From: JBASRP01 sp044866075
GTDB taxonomy: Bacteria; Actinomycetota; AC-67
Direction of reading: 5' to 3'
DNA: 26,232 nt
NCBI GenBank assembly: GCA_044866075.1
Contig: JBIOTQ010000018.1
Coordinates: 1 to 26,232 of the forward strand
In this document: one piece after another, positions 15,080 to 22,827 of the stretch
Position numbering within the stretch: the stretch's first letter is position 1
Layout of the letters: every line of letters starts with the position of its first letter
The notes under the pieces: model-generated
What the model saw: only the letters and a program-made list of their open reading frames with translations
The model's database searches: none
What the model was told of the DNA's origin: nothing
Position numbers and translations under genes: made by a program

Positions 15080-17398
15080 ATGCCGGCCGGCCGCATCGTC
15101 AAGCGGCTCCTCTTCGGCCGCCCGCTCGCGTCCGAAGAGGCCGGACACCAGCTCCTTCCGAAGACGCTCGCTCTGCCGGTGTTCGCGTCCGACGCCCTGT
15201 CGTCGAACGCCTACGCCACCGAGGAGATCTTCCTCGTCCTGATCGCCGCCGGGACCGGCGCGCTGACGCGGTCGATCCCCATCGCGCTCGCGGTCGGCGC
15301 GCTGATGGCGATCGTGATCTCGTCCTACCGCCAGACGGTCCGCGCCTACCCGCGGGGCGGCGGCTCGTACATCGTGACGAAGGAGAACGTCGGCGTCACG
15401 CCGGGGCTCGTTGCCGCCGGCGCGCTCCTGACCGACTACGTCCTGACGGTGGCGGTCAGTGTCGCGGCCGGCGCGTTCGCGGTGGCGTCCTTCATCCCGA
15501 GCTTGCTCCAGCATCGCATGGCTCTCGCGCTCATCTTCATCGCGTTCATCACCGTCATGAACCTTCGGGGCGTGAAGGAGTCGGGCACCTTGTTCGCGAT
15601 CCCGACCTACGCGTTCATCATCATGGTTCTGGCGACGCTCGCCCTCGGCGCGGCCAAGTGCGTCGGCGGGTGTCCCCAGTCGGAGATCGCGGAGGCGACG
15701 CGCGGGCTCAAGGTCGCTTTCCCGGTCACGCACAGCCTGTCCTTGTTCCTGATCCTTCGCGCGTTCTCTTCGGGATCAACCGCTTTGACCGGCGTCGAGG
15801 CCATCGCGGACGGGGTCGCCGCCTTCCGCAAACCGCAGGCGAAGAACGCCGCGACCACGCTGGCGGCGCTCGGCGTGATCTCGATCACGATGTTCTTCGG
15901 GATCACGCTTCTCGCCAACGCCCTGCACGTCAGGCCGCTCGACGCGGACATCGCCCACAAGCTGACCGGCCTCCTCGGACACAAGGTCGAAGAGAAGTCG
16001 GTCGTCGCGCAGATCGGGCACACCATCTGGGGCGGAGGCTTCGGCTTCGCGATGCTCCAGATCACGACCGCGTTGGTTCTCGTACTCGCGGCGAACACCG
16101 CGTTCCAGGACTTCCCCCGCCTGTCGTCGATCCTGGCGGGCGATCGCTTCATGCCACGCCAGTTCATCAACAGGGGCGACCGGTTGGTCTTCTCTAACGG
16201 CGTGATCCTTCTGGCTCTGTTCGCGTCGGCCCTGGTCGTCATCTATCAGGCGGAGGTGACGCGGCTCATCCAGCTATACGTCGTCGGGGTGTTTACCAGC
16301 TTCACTCTGTCGCAGACCGGCATGGTGCTTCGATGGCGCAAGCTAAGACCGCCGGGCTGGCGCGCCCGCGCCACGCTCAACGCGGTCGGCGCCGTCACGA
16401 CCGGTGTCGTCCTGCTGGTCGTCGCGTACACGAAGTTCACGCACGGCGCGTGGATCGTGATCACGGCCGTCCCGCTCATCGTGCTCCTCTTCAAGGCGAT
16501 AAACCGGCACTACGCGAGCGTCGGCGAGCAGCTCCGCACGCCGGAAGGGCGGCCGAAGGAGGTCGTGGGAACGCGCGCACTCGTCCTCGTCCCGACGGTG
16601 GACGAGGCGTCGATGCGCGCCCTTGGCTACGCGCGCGCACTGCGGCCGCTCGAGGTCCGCGCGCTGCATGTGGGCGCCGACGGGTCGATCGATCGGCTCC
16701 GTGCGGAGTGGGCGGCCCGCGGACTGCCGGTGGCCCTCGATACGGAGGAGGAGACGGACGACCTCGTCGACGCGGTCCGCGCTCGCGTCCATGCGATGCG
16801 GCGTTCCGAGAACGAGTACATCACCGTGGTTCTCCCCGAGACCCTGCACCGGCGCGGCATGGGCCATTACCTCCGCGTGCGGCGCGAGCTGCTGCTGAAA
16901 GCCGCCCTGCTGTTCGAACCACGCGTCGTCGTAACGGACGTCCCTACGGTTGTCGACGGAAGGGACACGGACGCGTCCGGACCGATCATGCCCACGCGCA
17001 ACGTGGCGATCGTGCTCGTCTCGGCCGTCCACAACGCGACGCTGCGCGCGCTGGCGTACGCGTCCGCGATCAGGCCGACGGAGGTGCGCGCGATCACGTT
17101 CGCGACGGATGAGCGTGAGACCGAGAGGGTGATGCGGGATTGGGCGGACGCGGCCGTCGACGTTCCTCTCGAGATCCTCGAGTCTCCGTTCCGGGACATC
17201 ACCGGACCCGTCCTGAAATTGGTCCGTCAGATCCGGGCGGGATCACCCGACACGGTGGTCACGGTCATCATCCCGGAGTTCGTGGTGGCGAAGTGGTACC
17301 ACCAGTTCCTCCACAACCAGTCGGCTCTGTCGATCAAGGGCGCGCTTCTGGTCGAGCCCGGCGCGGTCGTGACCAGCGTTCCCTACCACCTGCACTAG
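15080..17398 (+). CDS. KimA-like APC-superfamily potassium transporter with two cytosolic domains
   Basis: 772 residues. Residues 1-480 hold about 12 helices and match B. subtilis KimA (YdaO), a high-affinity K+/H+ symporter, as I recall its sequence: PVFASDALSSNAY (33-45), YRQTVRAYPRGGGSYIV (83-99), TDYVLTVAVS (118-127), AFSSGSTALTGVEAI (228-242) and VVGVFTSFTLSQTGM (401-415). KimA then has one USP-like cytosolic domain ending HNQSS...PYHL. Here there are two: 498-622 (RALVLVPTVDEASMRALGYA to VVVTDVP) and 640-772 (NVAIVLVSAVHNATLRALAY to SVPYHLH). K+ import is inferred. The ATG at 15080 lacks a clear Shine-Dalgarno; an in-frame ATG at 15011 is possible but adds unmatched residues. The stop is 1 nt from the convergent kdpE-like stop. 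Confidence 0.88.
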   Translation: MPAGRIVKRLLFGRPLASEEAGHQLLPKTLALPVFASDALSSNAYATEEIFLVLIAAGTGALTRSIPIALAVGALMAIVISSYRQTVRAYPRGGGSYIVTKENVGVTPGLVAAGALLTDYVLTVAVSVAAGAFAVASFIPSLLQHRMALALIFIAFITVMNLRGVKESGTLFAIPTYAFIIMVLATLALGAAKCVGGCPQSEIAEATRGLKVAFPVTHSLSLFLILRAFSSGSTALTGVEAIADGVAAFRKPQAKNAATTLAALGVISITMFFGITLLANALHVRPLDADIAHKLTGLLGHKVEEKSVVAQIGHTIWGGGFGFAMLQITTALVLVLAANTAFQDFPRLSSILAGDRFMPRQFINRGDRLVFSNGVILLALFASALVVIYQAEVTRLIQLYVVGVFTSFTLSQTGMVLRWRKLRPPGWRARATLNAVGAVTTGVVLLVVAYTKFTHGAWIVITAVPLIVLLFKAINRHYASVGEQLRTPEGRPKEVVGTRALVLVPTVDEASMRALGYARALRPLEVRALHVGADGSIDRLRAEWAARGLPVALDTEEETDDLVDAVRARVHAMRRSENEYITVVLPETLHRRGMGHYLRVRRELLLKAALLFEPRVVVTDVPTVVDGRDTDASGPIMPTRNVAIVLVSAVHNATLRALAYASAIRPTEVRAITFATDERETERVMRDWADAAVDVPLEILESPFRDITGPVLKLVRQIRAGSPDTVVTVIIPEFVVAKWYHQFLHNQSALSIKGALLVEPGAVVTSVPYHLH

Positions 17399-17399
17399 G

Positions 17400-18083
17400 T
17401 CACTCTTCGGCGAACCGGTAGCCGAGGCCGGGTTCCGTGAGGATCCACCGTGGGTTCGCGGGGTCGGCCTCGAGCTTCCGGCGTAGCTGCGCGACGTAGA
17501 CGCGCACGTACTGGCTGGCCCCTCCGGTGGCCGCGCCGGCGGAACGCTCCATGAGCCAGCGATGGGTCAGGAGCTTGCCGGGGTTGGTGGCCATGGCCTC
17601 GAGGAGCGCGTACTCGGTCGGCGTGAGATGGACGGCGGCGCCGCCTCGCTTCACGAGCTGCTTCGTGAGGTCGATCTCGACGTCGCCGGCGCGGACGATC
17701 GCGCCCGCCGTCGCTCCCGGCAGGCCCGCGCGTCGCAGCGCGACACGGATGCGCGCGAGCAGCTCGTCCATCCCGAACGGCTTGGTGAGGTAGTCGTCGG
17801 CGCCGGCGTCCAGCGCGGCGACCTTGTCCGTCTGCCGCTCGCGCACGGAGAGGACGATCACCGGAACGGCCGACCACCCCCGCAGGCGCTTGACCACCTC
17901 GACCCCGTCGATGCCGGGGAGACCGAGGTCGAGCAGGACGACGTCCGGCGGATCCGTCACCATCATCTCGAGCGCCGTCTCGCCGTTGCCGGCCGAGCGA
18001 ACCTCGTAGCCGCTCGCCGACAGGCCGACGCGCAAGGCGCGCACGATCTGCGGCTCGTCGTCGACGACGAAGACGGTCGGCAT
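17400..18083 (-). CDS. kdpE: KdpE-like OmpR-family response regulator
   Basis: 227 residues. The receiver domain has D8/D9 (VVDDEPQ), the phospho-acceptor D52 in LLDLGLPG, T/S at 79 and K101 (LTKPF). The OmpR-type winged helix (about 128-225) has LTPTEYALLEAMATNPGKLL and the C-terminal YVRVYVAQLRRKLE and GLGYRF. The LTPTEY and RWLMERSAG style is that of KdpE. It would bind DNA as a dimer on direct repeats after phosphorylation by the kinase encoded just upstream; the kinase stop and this ATG overlap as TGATG. No kdpFABC genes are visible, so its targets are probably the nearby transporter genes (inference). Confidence 0.92.
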   Translation of the reverse strand: MPTVFVVDDEPQIVRALRVGLSASGYEVRSAGNGETALEMMVTDPPDVVLLDLGLPGIDGVEVVKRLRGWSAVPVIVLSVRERQTDKVAALDAGADDYLTKPFGMDELLARIRVALRRAGLPGATAGAIVRAGDVEIDLTKQLVKRGGAAVHLTPTEYALLEAMATNPGKLLTHRWLMERSAGAATGGASQYVRVYVAQLRRKLEADPANPRWILTEPGLGYRFAEE

Positions 18084-19540
18084 CAGCTCTCTGCCGCCGG
18101 CAATCGAACGACGATTGTGGCGCCGCCGCCGGGCGTGTCCTCGATCCAGATCGCGCCGTTGTGCGCCTGGACGATGGCGCGCGCGACGGCCAGGCCGAGA
18201 CCGGTCCCGGCGACGCGCCCGTCGCCGGCCCGGTAGAACTCCTCGAAGACCGCTTCGCGTTCGGCGCGCGGGATCCCCGGCCCGCGGTCGGCGACCCGGA
18301 CCTCGACCGAGCCTTGCCACCGCGACGCCGCGATGCGGATCTCGGACCGGTCGGGCGAGAACTTGGCGGCGTTCTGGAGCACGTTCCGGAAGACCTGCGA
18401 GATCTGGACCGGATCGACGCTAACCGGCGGCAGGTCGGGCCGGACGAAGATCTCGACCCGGCGCCCGGTGAGGACGCCGCGGAGCCCGGCCAGGCCGTCC
18501 TCGATCACGTCGTCGACCGGGAGCGCGACGCGTTCGGGCGCGAACGCGCCGGAGCGGATGCGCGTCAGATCCAAAAGGTTCGACACCAGTCGTTCGAGCC
18601 GGTCGGTCTCTTCCACCGCGGTGCGGACGAGCTCGGAGATCTCCTCCTGCGACAGAGGACGCTCGCCGCCGGCCGTCACCGTCGTGAGGGCGGCTTTTAT
18701 CGACGCGAGCGGCGTGCGGAAGTCGTGGCTGACGGCGGACAACAGGGCGCGGCGGACGCGGTCTGTCTCGGCGGACACGCGTGCGTCGCGCGCCTCGCGC
18801 TCCAGCAGGCCTCGCTCCAGTGCCGCGGCCGTCTGTCGCGCGAAGATCGCGGCGACGCGTCGCTCGGCGTCGCCGAAGGTCGGGCCTTTCGGATAGAGAA
18901 CGAGCGCGCCGAGGTCTCGATCGGCCGTCGCCAGGGGCACGCTGACGGCCGGCTGATCGGGCGAGGCGTCGTCGCCGGCCGCGACGCGCGGCGTCAACGT
19001 GCCGTCGTCCCCCCGGATCTGCACCTCACATCGTGCGAGCCCGAAGAGCCGCACCATCGAGGCGGCGAGCTCCGTCAGCGCGCCGTCGAGGTCGTCGGTG
19101 CCGAGGAGCCGGCTTGAGATGGCGTAGAGGCTGCGGGCCTCGATCTCGCGCCGCTCCGCGCGCGCGCGTTGCGCGAGCCCGAGCGCGACGAGCGTGCTCA
19201 CGATCATGCCGACCGAGATGAACACGACGAGCGCGATCACGTCGTCGGCCTTGCCGACCGACAGCGTGTGCCGCGGCGGGGTGAAGAAGTAGTTGAGGCC
19301 GAGGAACGAGAGGACGGACGCGGCGATGCCGGAACCGAGCCCCCCGACGGTCGCCGACGCGACGACGGCGAGGAGGTAGACGAGCGAGGCCGCCGCCGTC
19401 CGCTCGTCGCCGATCCCGAGCCCGATGAGCGTGGCGGCGCCCGGCGCCACGGCCGCGGCGACGTAGCGGAGCGGGGAGCGCCGTTCGATGAGCTCGAGGA
19501 CGTTCACGAAGGAAGCATGCGGCGGCGAACGCGCCCCCAC
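18083..19540 (-). CDS. Short KdpD-like sensor histidine kinase lacking the KdpD/USP N-terminus
   Basis: 485 residues versus about 900 in E. coli KdpD. It has four DUF4118 helices (25-122) with SFLGLNYFFTPPRHTLSV (78-95), the KdpD hallmark; a GAF-like domain (about 145-245); HisKA with H272 in SAVSHDFRTPLASIK; and a HATPase domain with N box NVLQNAAKFSP (387-397), DRGPGIP (418-424) and GTGLGL (445-450). The N-terminal KdpD and USP domains, which sense K+ or c-di-AMP in full-length proteins, are absent. The GTG at 19540 has AGGCGG 6 nt upstream; GTG 19507 is an alternative. It is coupled to the downstream response regulator and divergent from the second transporter unit. Confidence 0.9.
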   Translation of the reverse strand: MGARSPPHASFVNVLELIERRSPLRYVAAAVAPGAATLIGLGIGDERTAAASLVYLLAVVASATVGGLGSGIAASVLSFLGLNYFFTPPRHTLSVGKADDVIALVVFISVGMIVSTLVALGLAQRARAERREIEARSLYAISSRLLGTDDLDGALTELAASMVRLFGLARCEVQIRGDDGTLTPRVAAGDDASPDQPAVSVPLATADRDLGALVLYPKGPTFGDAERRVAAIFARQTAAALERGLLEREARDARVSAETDRVRRALLSAVSHDFRTPLASIKAALTTVTAGGERPLSQEEISELVRTAVEETDRLERLVSNLLDLTRIRSGAFAPERVALPVDDVIEDGLAGLRGVLTGRRVEIFVRPDLPPVSVDPVQISQVFRNVLQNAAKFSPDRSEIRIAASRWQGSVEVRVADRGPGIPRAEREAVFEEFYRAGDGRVAGTGLGLAVARAIVQAHNGAIWIEDTPGGGATIVVRLPAAES

Positions 19541-19556
19541 AAATATCCGCCTGCCG

Positions 19557-19573
19557 TCCTCACGATTTCCTCA
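19557..19573. promoter_or_regulatory. Direct hexamer repeat between kdpD-like gene and second transporter unit
   Basis: TCCTCA occurs at 19557-19562 and again at 19568-19573, an 11-bp start-to-start spacing, about one helical turn. OmpR-family regulators such as KdpE often bind direct repeats spaced this way. The site lies 16-33 nt upstream of the kinase start and upstream of the divergent small ORF and transporter. A palindrome ATGCAT follows at 19573. Confidence 0.25.
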
Positions 19574-19635
19574 TGCATCACAGCCGGACCCTAACGCGGC
19601 CCTCACGGCCGGGCGCCGATGCTGCCATCGAGGAC

Positions 19636-19818
19636 ATGGCAGTCGTACCGATCTTCGACCGGATCGTCGCGGTGGCAGTGCTCGGCCTTACCGCGGGATG
19701 GATCGCGCTGCGCGCATTCCGGGCGTGGGCCGACTACCGGCGCCAGCGACGCGCCCTCGACCTCCTCGTGCGATCGATGACCGAGATCGAACATCCGACC
19801 CGGGAGCACCGCCCGTGA
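19636..19818 (+). CDS. Small one-helix membrane protein coupled to the second KimA-like transporter
   Basis: 60 residues from the ATG at 19636. One hydrophobic helix (about 8-27, RIVAVAVLGLTAGWIALRAF) is followed by a basic amphipathic segment (RAWADYRRQRRALDLLVRSM) and a polar tail. It ends with TGA (19816-19818), which overlaps the GTG start of the transporter by 3 nt as GTGA, so translation is probably coupled. An in-frame ATG at 19573 would add 21 residues, but nothing supports it. I know no family. By position and size it could be a small accessory subunit, as KdpF is for KdpA, but this is inference. The ribosome site (GAGG 2 nt upstream) is poorly spaced. Confidence 0.55.
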   Translation: MAVVPIFDRIVAVAVLGLTAGWIALRAFRAWADYRRQRRALDLLVRSMTEIEHPTREHRP

Positions 19819-22115
19819 CGCAGACGCTCCCCTCGCAGCGCAGCTCGATCCTGAAGCGTCTCCTCGTGGGGCGGCCGCTCGCGACCGAGGAAGCGCCGCA
19901 TCAGCTCCTTCCGAAGATCCTCGCGCTCCCCGTCTTCTCGTCCGACCCTTTGTCCTCGGTCGCATACGCAACGGAAGAGATCATGCTCGTCCTGGTCTTG
20001 GCGGGTGCGGGTGCGCTGCGGTTCGTGATGCCGCTCTCGGCGGCGATCGCGACCTTGCTCTTCATCGTCGTTATCTCCTACCGGCAAACCGTCCGCGCCT
20101 ACCCCTCCGGGGGTGGCGCCTACATCGTGGCGCACGAGAACCTCGGCGAGACGCCGGGCTTGATCGCGGCGGGGGCTCTGCTCGTCGATTACGTGCTCAC
20201 CGTCTCGGTGAGCGTCGTCGCCGGCGTCGCGGCGATCACGTCGGCCGCTCCCGATCTCGGGCGCTACCGCGTCGGGATGTCGCTCGTGTTCGTCGCGTTC
20301 ATCACGCTGATGAACCTGCGGGGCGTGAAGGAGTCGGGAACGCTTTTCGCGGTCCCAACCTACGGGTTCGTGCTGTGTGTGTACGCGATGATCGCCGCCG
20401 GTTTCGTGCAGTGCATCGGCGGATGTCCGACGGCAGCGACAGCGCACCTCGAGCTTCGCCCGGAGCATGGCCTCGGCCTGTTCCTGTTGTTGCGCGCGTT
20501 CTCATCGGGATCGACCGCCCTCACCGGCGTCGAGGCAATCTCCAACGGGGTGCCGGCGTTCCGCCGGCCGCAGGCGAAGAACGCCGCCGCGACGCTGGCC
20601 GTGATGGGCACGATCTCGATCACGATGTTCCTGGGCATCAGCTTTCTGGCTCACTCCTTCCATGTTCGTCCGATCACCGAGCAAGCCATCGAGCAAGGAC
20701 TGCACGAGAAGACCGTCGTTGCGCAGATCGCGGAGACGACCTTCGGTCACGGCTTCATGTTCTTCGTGATCCAGGCCGCGACCGCGTTGATCCTCATCCT
20801 GGCGGCCAACACCTCGTACCAGGACTTCCCACGGCTCTCCTCGATCCTGGCGAGAGACCGTTACATGCCGAGGCAGTTCATGAACCGCGGCGATCGGCTG
20901 GTCTTCTCGAACGGCATCATCGTTCTGGCGATCCTCGCGTCCGTTCTGATCTGGATCTTCGATGCGGACGTGACCCGCCTGATCCAGTTGTACGTCGTCG
21001 GCGTATTCACGAGCTTCACGCTGTCGCAGTCGGGGATGGTCCGTCACTGGTTCAAGGTCCGGGACCGCGGCTGGAAGAGGAGCGCCGTGATCAACGGGAT
21101 AGGCGCAGCCGCGACCGGCATCGTCCTTGTCGTCGTGACGATGACCAAGTTCAAGCACGGAGCGTACATCGTCGTGATCGCGATCCCCTTGATCGTCCTG
21201 ATGTTCCGCGGGATCAAGAAGCACTACCGATCCATCGCGTACCAGCTGCGCGCACCGGAACATCGCGAGCCCGAGCTGGCAGGGACCCGGGCCATCGTCC
21301 TCGTCGCGGCCGTCGATCAGGCGGTGATGCGCGCCATGGGATATGCGCGCGCGCTTCGGCCGATCGAGCTACGCGCGCTGTACATCGGAGATCGCGACCA
21401 GGTAGACAGCGTCCGCGCGGCGTGGGCAGCGAAACGCCTGAACATCTCGCTGGACGTCCTGGACGAGGACGACGATCCCGTCGACGGGGTGCGGAGGTAT
21501 GTGCGCGGGATCGAACGCGAGGGCAACGAGTTCGTGACCATCGTCCTCCCCGAGACGCTGCGCGGGCGAGGCGTGGGCCACTTCGTGCGCCAACGGCGCG
21601 AGCTGATGCTGAAAGCGGCGATGCTGTTCGAGCCGCAGGTCGTGGTCACCGACGTCCCGCTCCACGCCCCCGACGGCCGCCCGGGGGACGCGGCCGGTCC
21701 GATCCAGCCGACCCGGAACGTGGCCATCGTCCTCGTCGCCGGCGCCCACAACGCGACGGCCCGCGCCTTGGAGTACGCGCGCGCCATCAAGCCGACCGAG
21801 ATCCGCGCCGTGACGTTCAACGTCGACGAAAGCGAGGCGGCCAAGGTCATGCGCGACTGGTCCGCGCGCGGCACCGACGCCCCGCTCGAGATCATCGACT
21901 CGCCCTACCGGGAAGTGACCCGGCCGCTCCTCAAGCTCATCCGTCAGATCCGGTCGTCCGCGAAGGACGTGGTCGTGACGATCGTCGTCCCCGAGTTCGT
22001 CGTCTCCAAGTGGTGGCACCAGTTCCTCCACAACCAGACGGCGCTCGCGATCAAGGCGTCCCTGCTCTACGAGCCGGGGGTGGTCCTCACGAGCGTCCCG
22101 TACCACCTCGAGTAG
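19815..22115 (+). CDS. Second KimA-like APC potassium transporter with two cytosolic domains
   Basis: 766 residues and a close paralogue of the protein at 15080. The membrane region (1-480) has PVFSSDPLSSVAY (39-51), YRQTVRAYPSGGGAYIV (89-105), VDYVLTVSVSV (124-134), AFSSGSTALTGVEAI (228-242) and VVGVFTSFTLSQSGM (394-408). Cytosolic domain 1 (490-615) and domain 2 (634-766) align with each other: AIVLVAAVDQ...MRAMGYARAL against AIVLVAGAHN...ARALEYARAI, and VTIVLPETL against VTIVVPEFV. Domain 2 ends WHQFLHNQTALAIK and SVPYHLE, like the KimA C-terminus. The start is GTG 19815, overlapping the small ORF stop. The two TrkA genes follow 40 bp downstream. K+ uptake, possibly with H+, is inferred from KimA. 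Confidence 0.9.
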   Translation: MTQTLPSQRSSILKRLLVGRPLATEEAPHQLLPKILALPVFSSDPLSSVAYATEEIMLVLVLAGAGALRFVMPLSAAIATLLFIVVISYRQTVRAYPSGGGAYIVAHENLGETPGLIAAGALLVDYVLTVSVSVVAGVAAITSAAPDLGRYRVGMSLVFVAFITLMNLRGVKESGTLFAVPTYGFVLCVYAMIAAGFVQCIGGCPTAATAHLELRPEHGLGLFLLLRAFSSGSTALTGVEAISNGVPAFRRPQAKNAAATLAVMGTISITMFLGISFLAHSFHVRPITEQAIEQGLHEKTVVAQIAETTFGHGFMFFVIQAATALILILAANTSYQDFPRLSSILARDRYMPRQFMNRGDRLVFSNGIIVLAILASVLIWIFDADVTRLIQLYVVGVFTSFTLSQSGMVRHWFKVRDRGWKRSAVINGIGAAATGIVLVVVTMTKFKHGAYIVVIAIPLIVLMFRGIKKHYRSIAYQLRAPEHREPELAGTRAIVLVAAVDQAVMRAMGYARALRPIELRALYIGDRDQVDSVRAAWAAKRLNISLDVLDEDDDPVDGVRRYVRGIEREGNEFVTIVLPETLRGRGVGHFVRQRRELMLKAAMLFEPQVVVTDVPLHAPDGRPGDAAGPIQPTRNVAIVLVAGAHNATARALEYARAIKPTEIRAVTFNVDESEAAKVMRDWSARGTDAPLEIIDSPYREVTRPLLKLIRQIRSSAKDVVVTIVVPEFVVSKWWHQFLHNQTALAIKASLLYEPGVVLTSVPYHLE

Positions 22116-22155
22116 GCGGCGGAGAGAGCAACTTGCGGACAACCGAAGCAACGGT

Positions 22156-22827
22156 ATGGTGACGACGATGCACGTCGTCATCGCGGGCTGCGGCCGGGTG
22201 GGGTCGGACCTCACCGTGTCCCTGACGAAACAGGGGCACACGGTCAGCGTCGTCGACAAGAACCCCCACGCCTTCGAGCGGTTGCCTCCCGGGTTCGAGG
22301 GACAGACCCTCGTCGGCATCGTCTTCGATCGCGAGGTCCTGGAGGCCGCCGGGATCCGCGAAGCCGGCGCCTTCGTCGCCGTCACCAACGGGGACAACTC
22401 GAACATCGTTTCGGCCCGCGTGGCGCGCGAGTACTACGGCATCGAGAAGGTCGTGGCCCGGATCTACGATCCCCGGCGCGCAGAGATCTATCGCCGGCTC
22501 GGCATCCCCACCGTCGCGACGGTGCAGTGGGCGTCGGCCGAGATCTACGACCAGCTCTTCCACGGCATCGAGCACACGGAGCTCGCGATCGGCGACGGGG
22601 ACATGGTGATGCTGCGACTGGAGGTTCCGGAGGCGCTCGCCGGACGACCGGTCTCCGATCTCGGCGAGCCCGGTGACGCGCTCGTCGTCGCGATCGACCG
22701 CATGGGCAAGGCGTCCATACCCGCGGAGGACGCCACGTTCCAGGAAGGCGACATCGCTCATGTGATCGTCCGGCGCGAGGCGGTCGACGCGTTGCGGCAA
22801 CGCTTGACCCACCCGGTGGAGCACTAG
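22156..22827 (+). CDS. TrkA/RCK regulator of potassium transport (CeoB-like)
   Basis: 223 residues. The RCK_N Rossmann domain has GCGRVGSDL (11-19), D34 at the end of strand 2 (typical for NAD(H) binding), TNGDNSNIVSA and VARIYDPRRAEIY. The RCK_C domain covers about 140-220 (LEVPEALAGRPVSDLG, RMGKASIPAEDATFQEGDIAHVI). RCK proteins form rings that gate TrkH/KtrB-type channels according to nucleotide binding. It may also start at ATG 22168, the usual MHVVIAGCG position. It abuts the next gene (TAG-ATG). M. tuberculosis ceoB-ceoC lie beside an APC permease (Rv2690c), as I recall, which matches this order. Confidence 0.93.
   Translation: MVTTMHVVIAGCGRVGSDLTVSLTKQGHTVSVVDKNPHAFERLPPGFEGQTLVGIVFDREVLEAAGIREAGAFVAVTNGDNSNIVSARVAREYYGIEKVVARIYDPRRAEIYRRLGIPTVATVQWASAEIYDQLFHGIEHTELAIGDGDMVMLRLEVPEALAGRPVSDLGEPGDALVVAIDRMGKASIPAEDATFQEGDIAHVIVRREAVDALRQRLTHPVEH

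Noticed and set aside
15042..15080. A 12-codon ORF (MMQMMVNAPQNA) ending TGATG at the first transporter start
   Set aside because: The stop-start overlap is suggestive of a leader peptide, but there is no ribosome site, no regulatory codon run and no comparison available.
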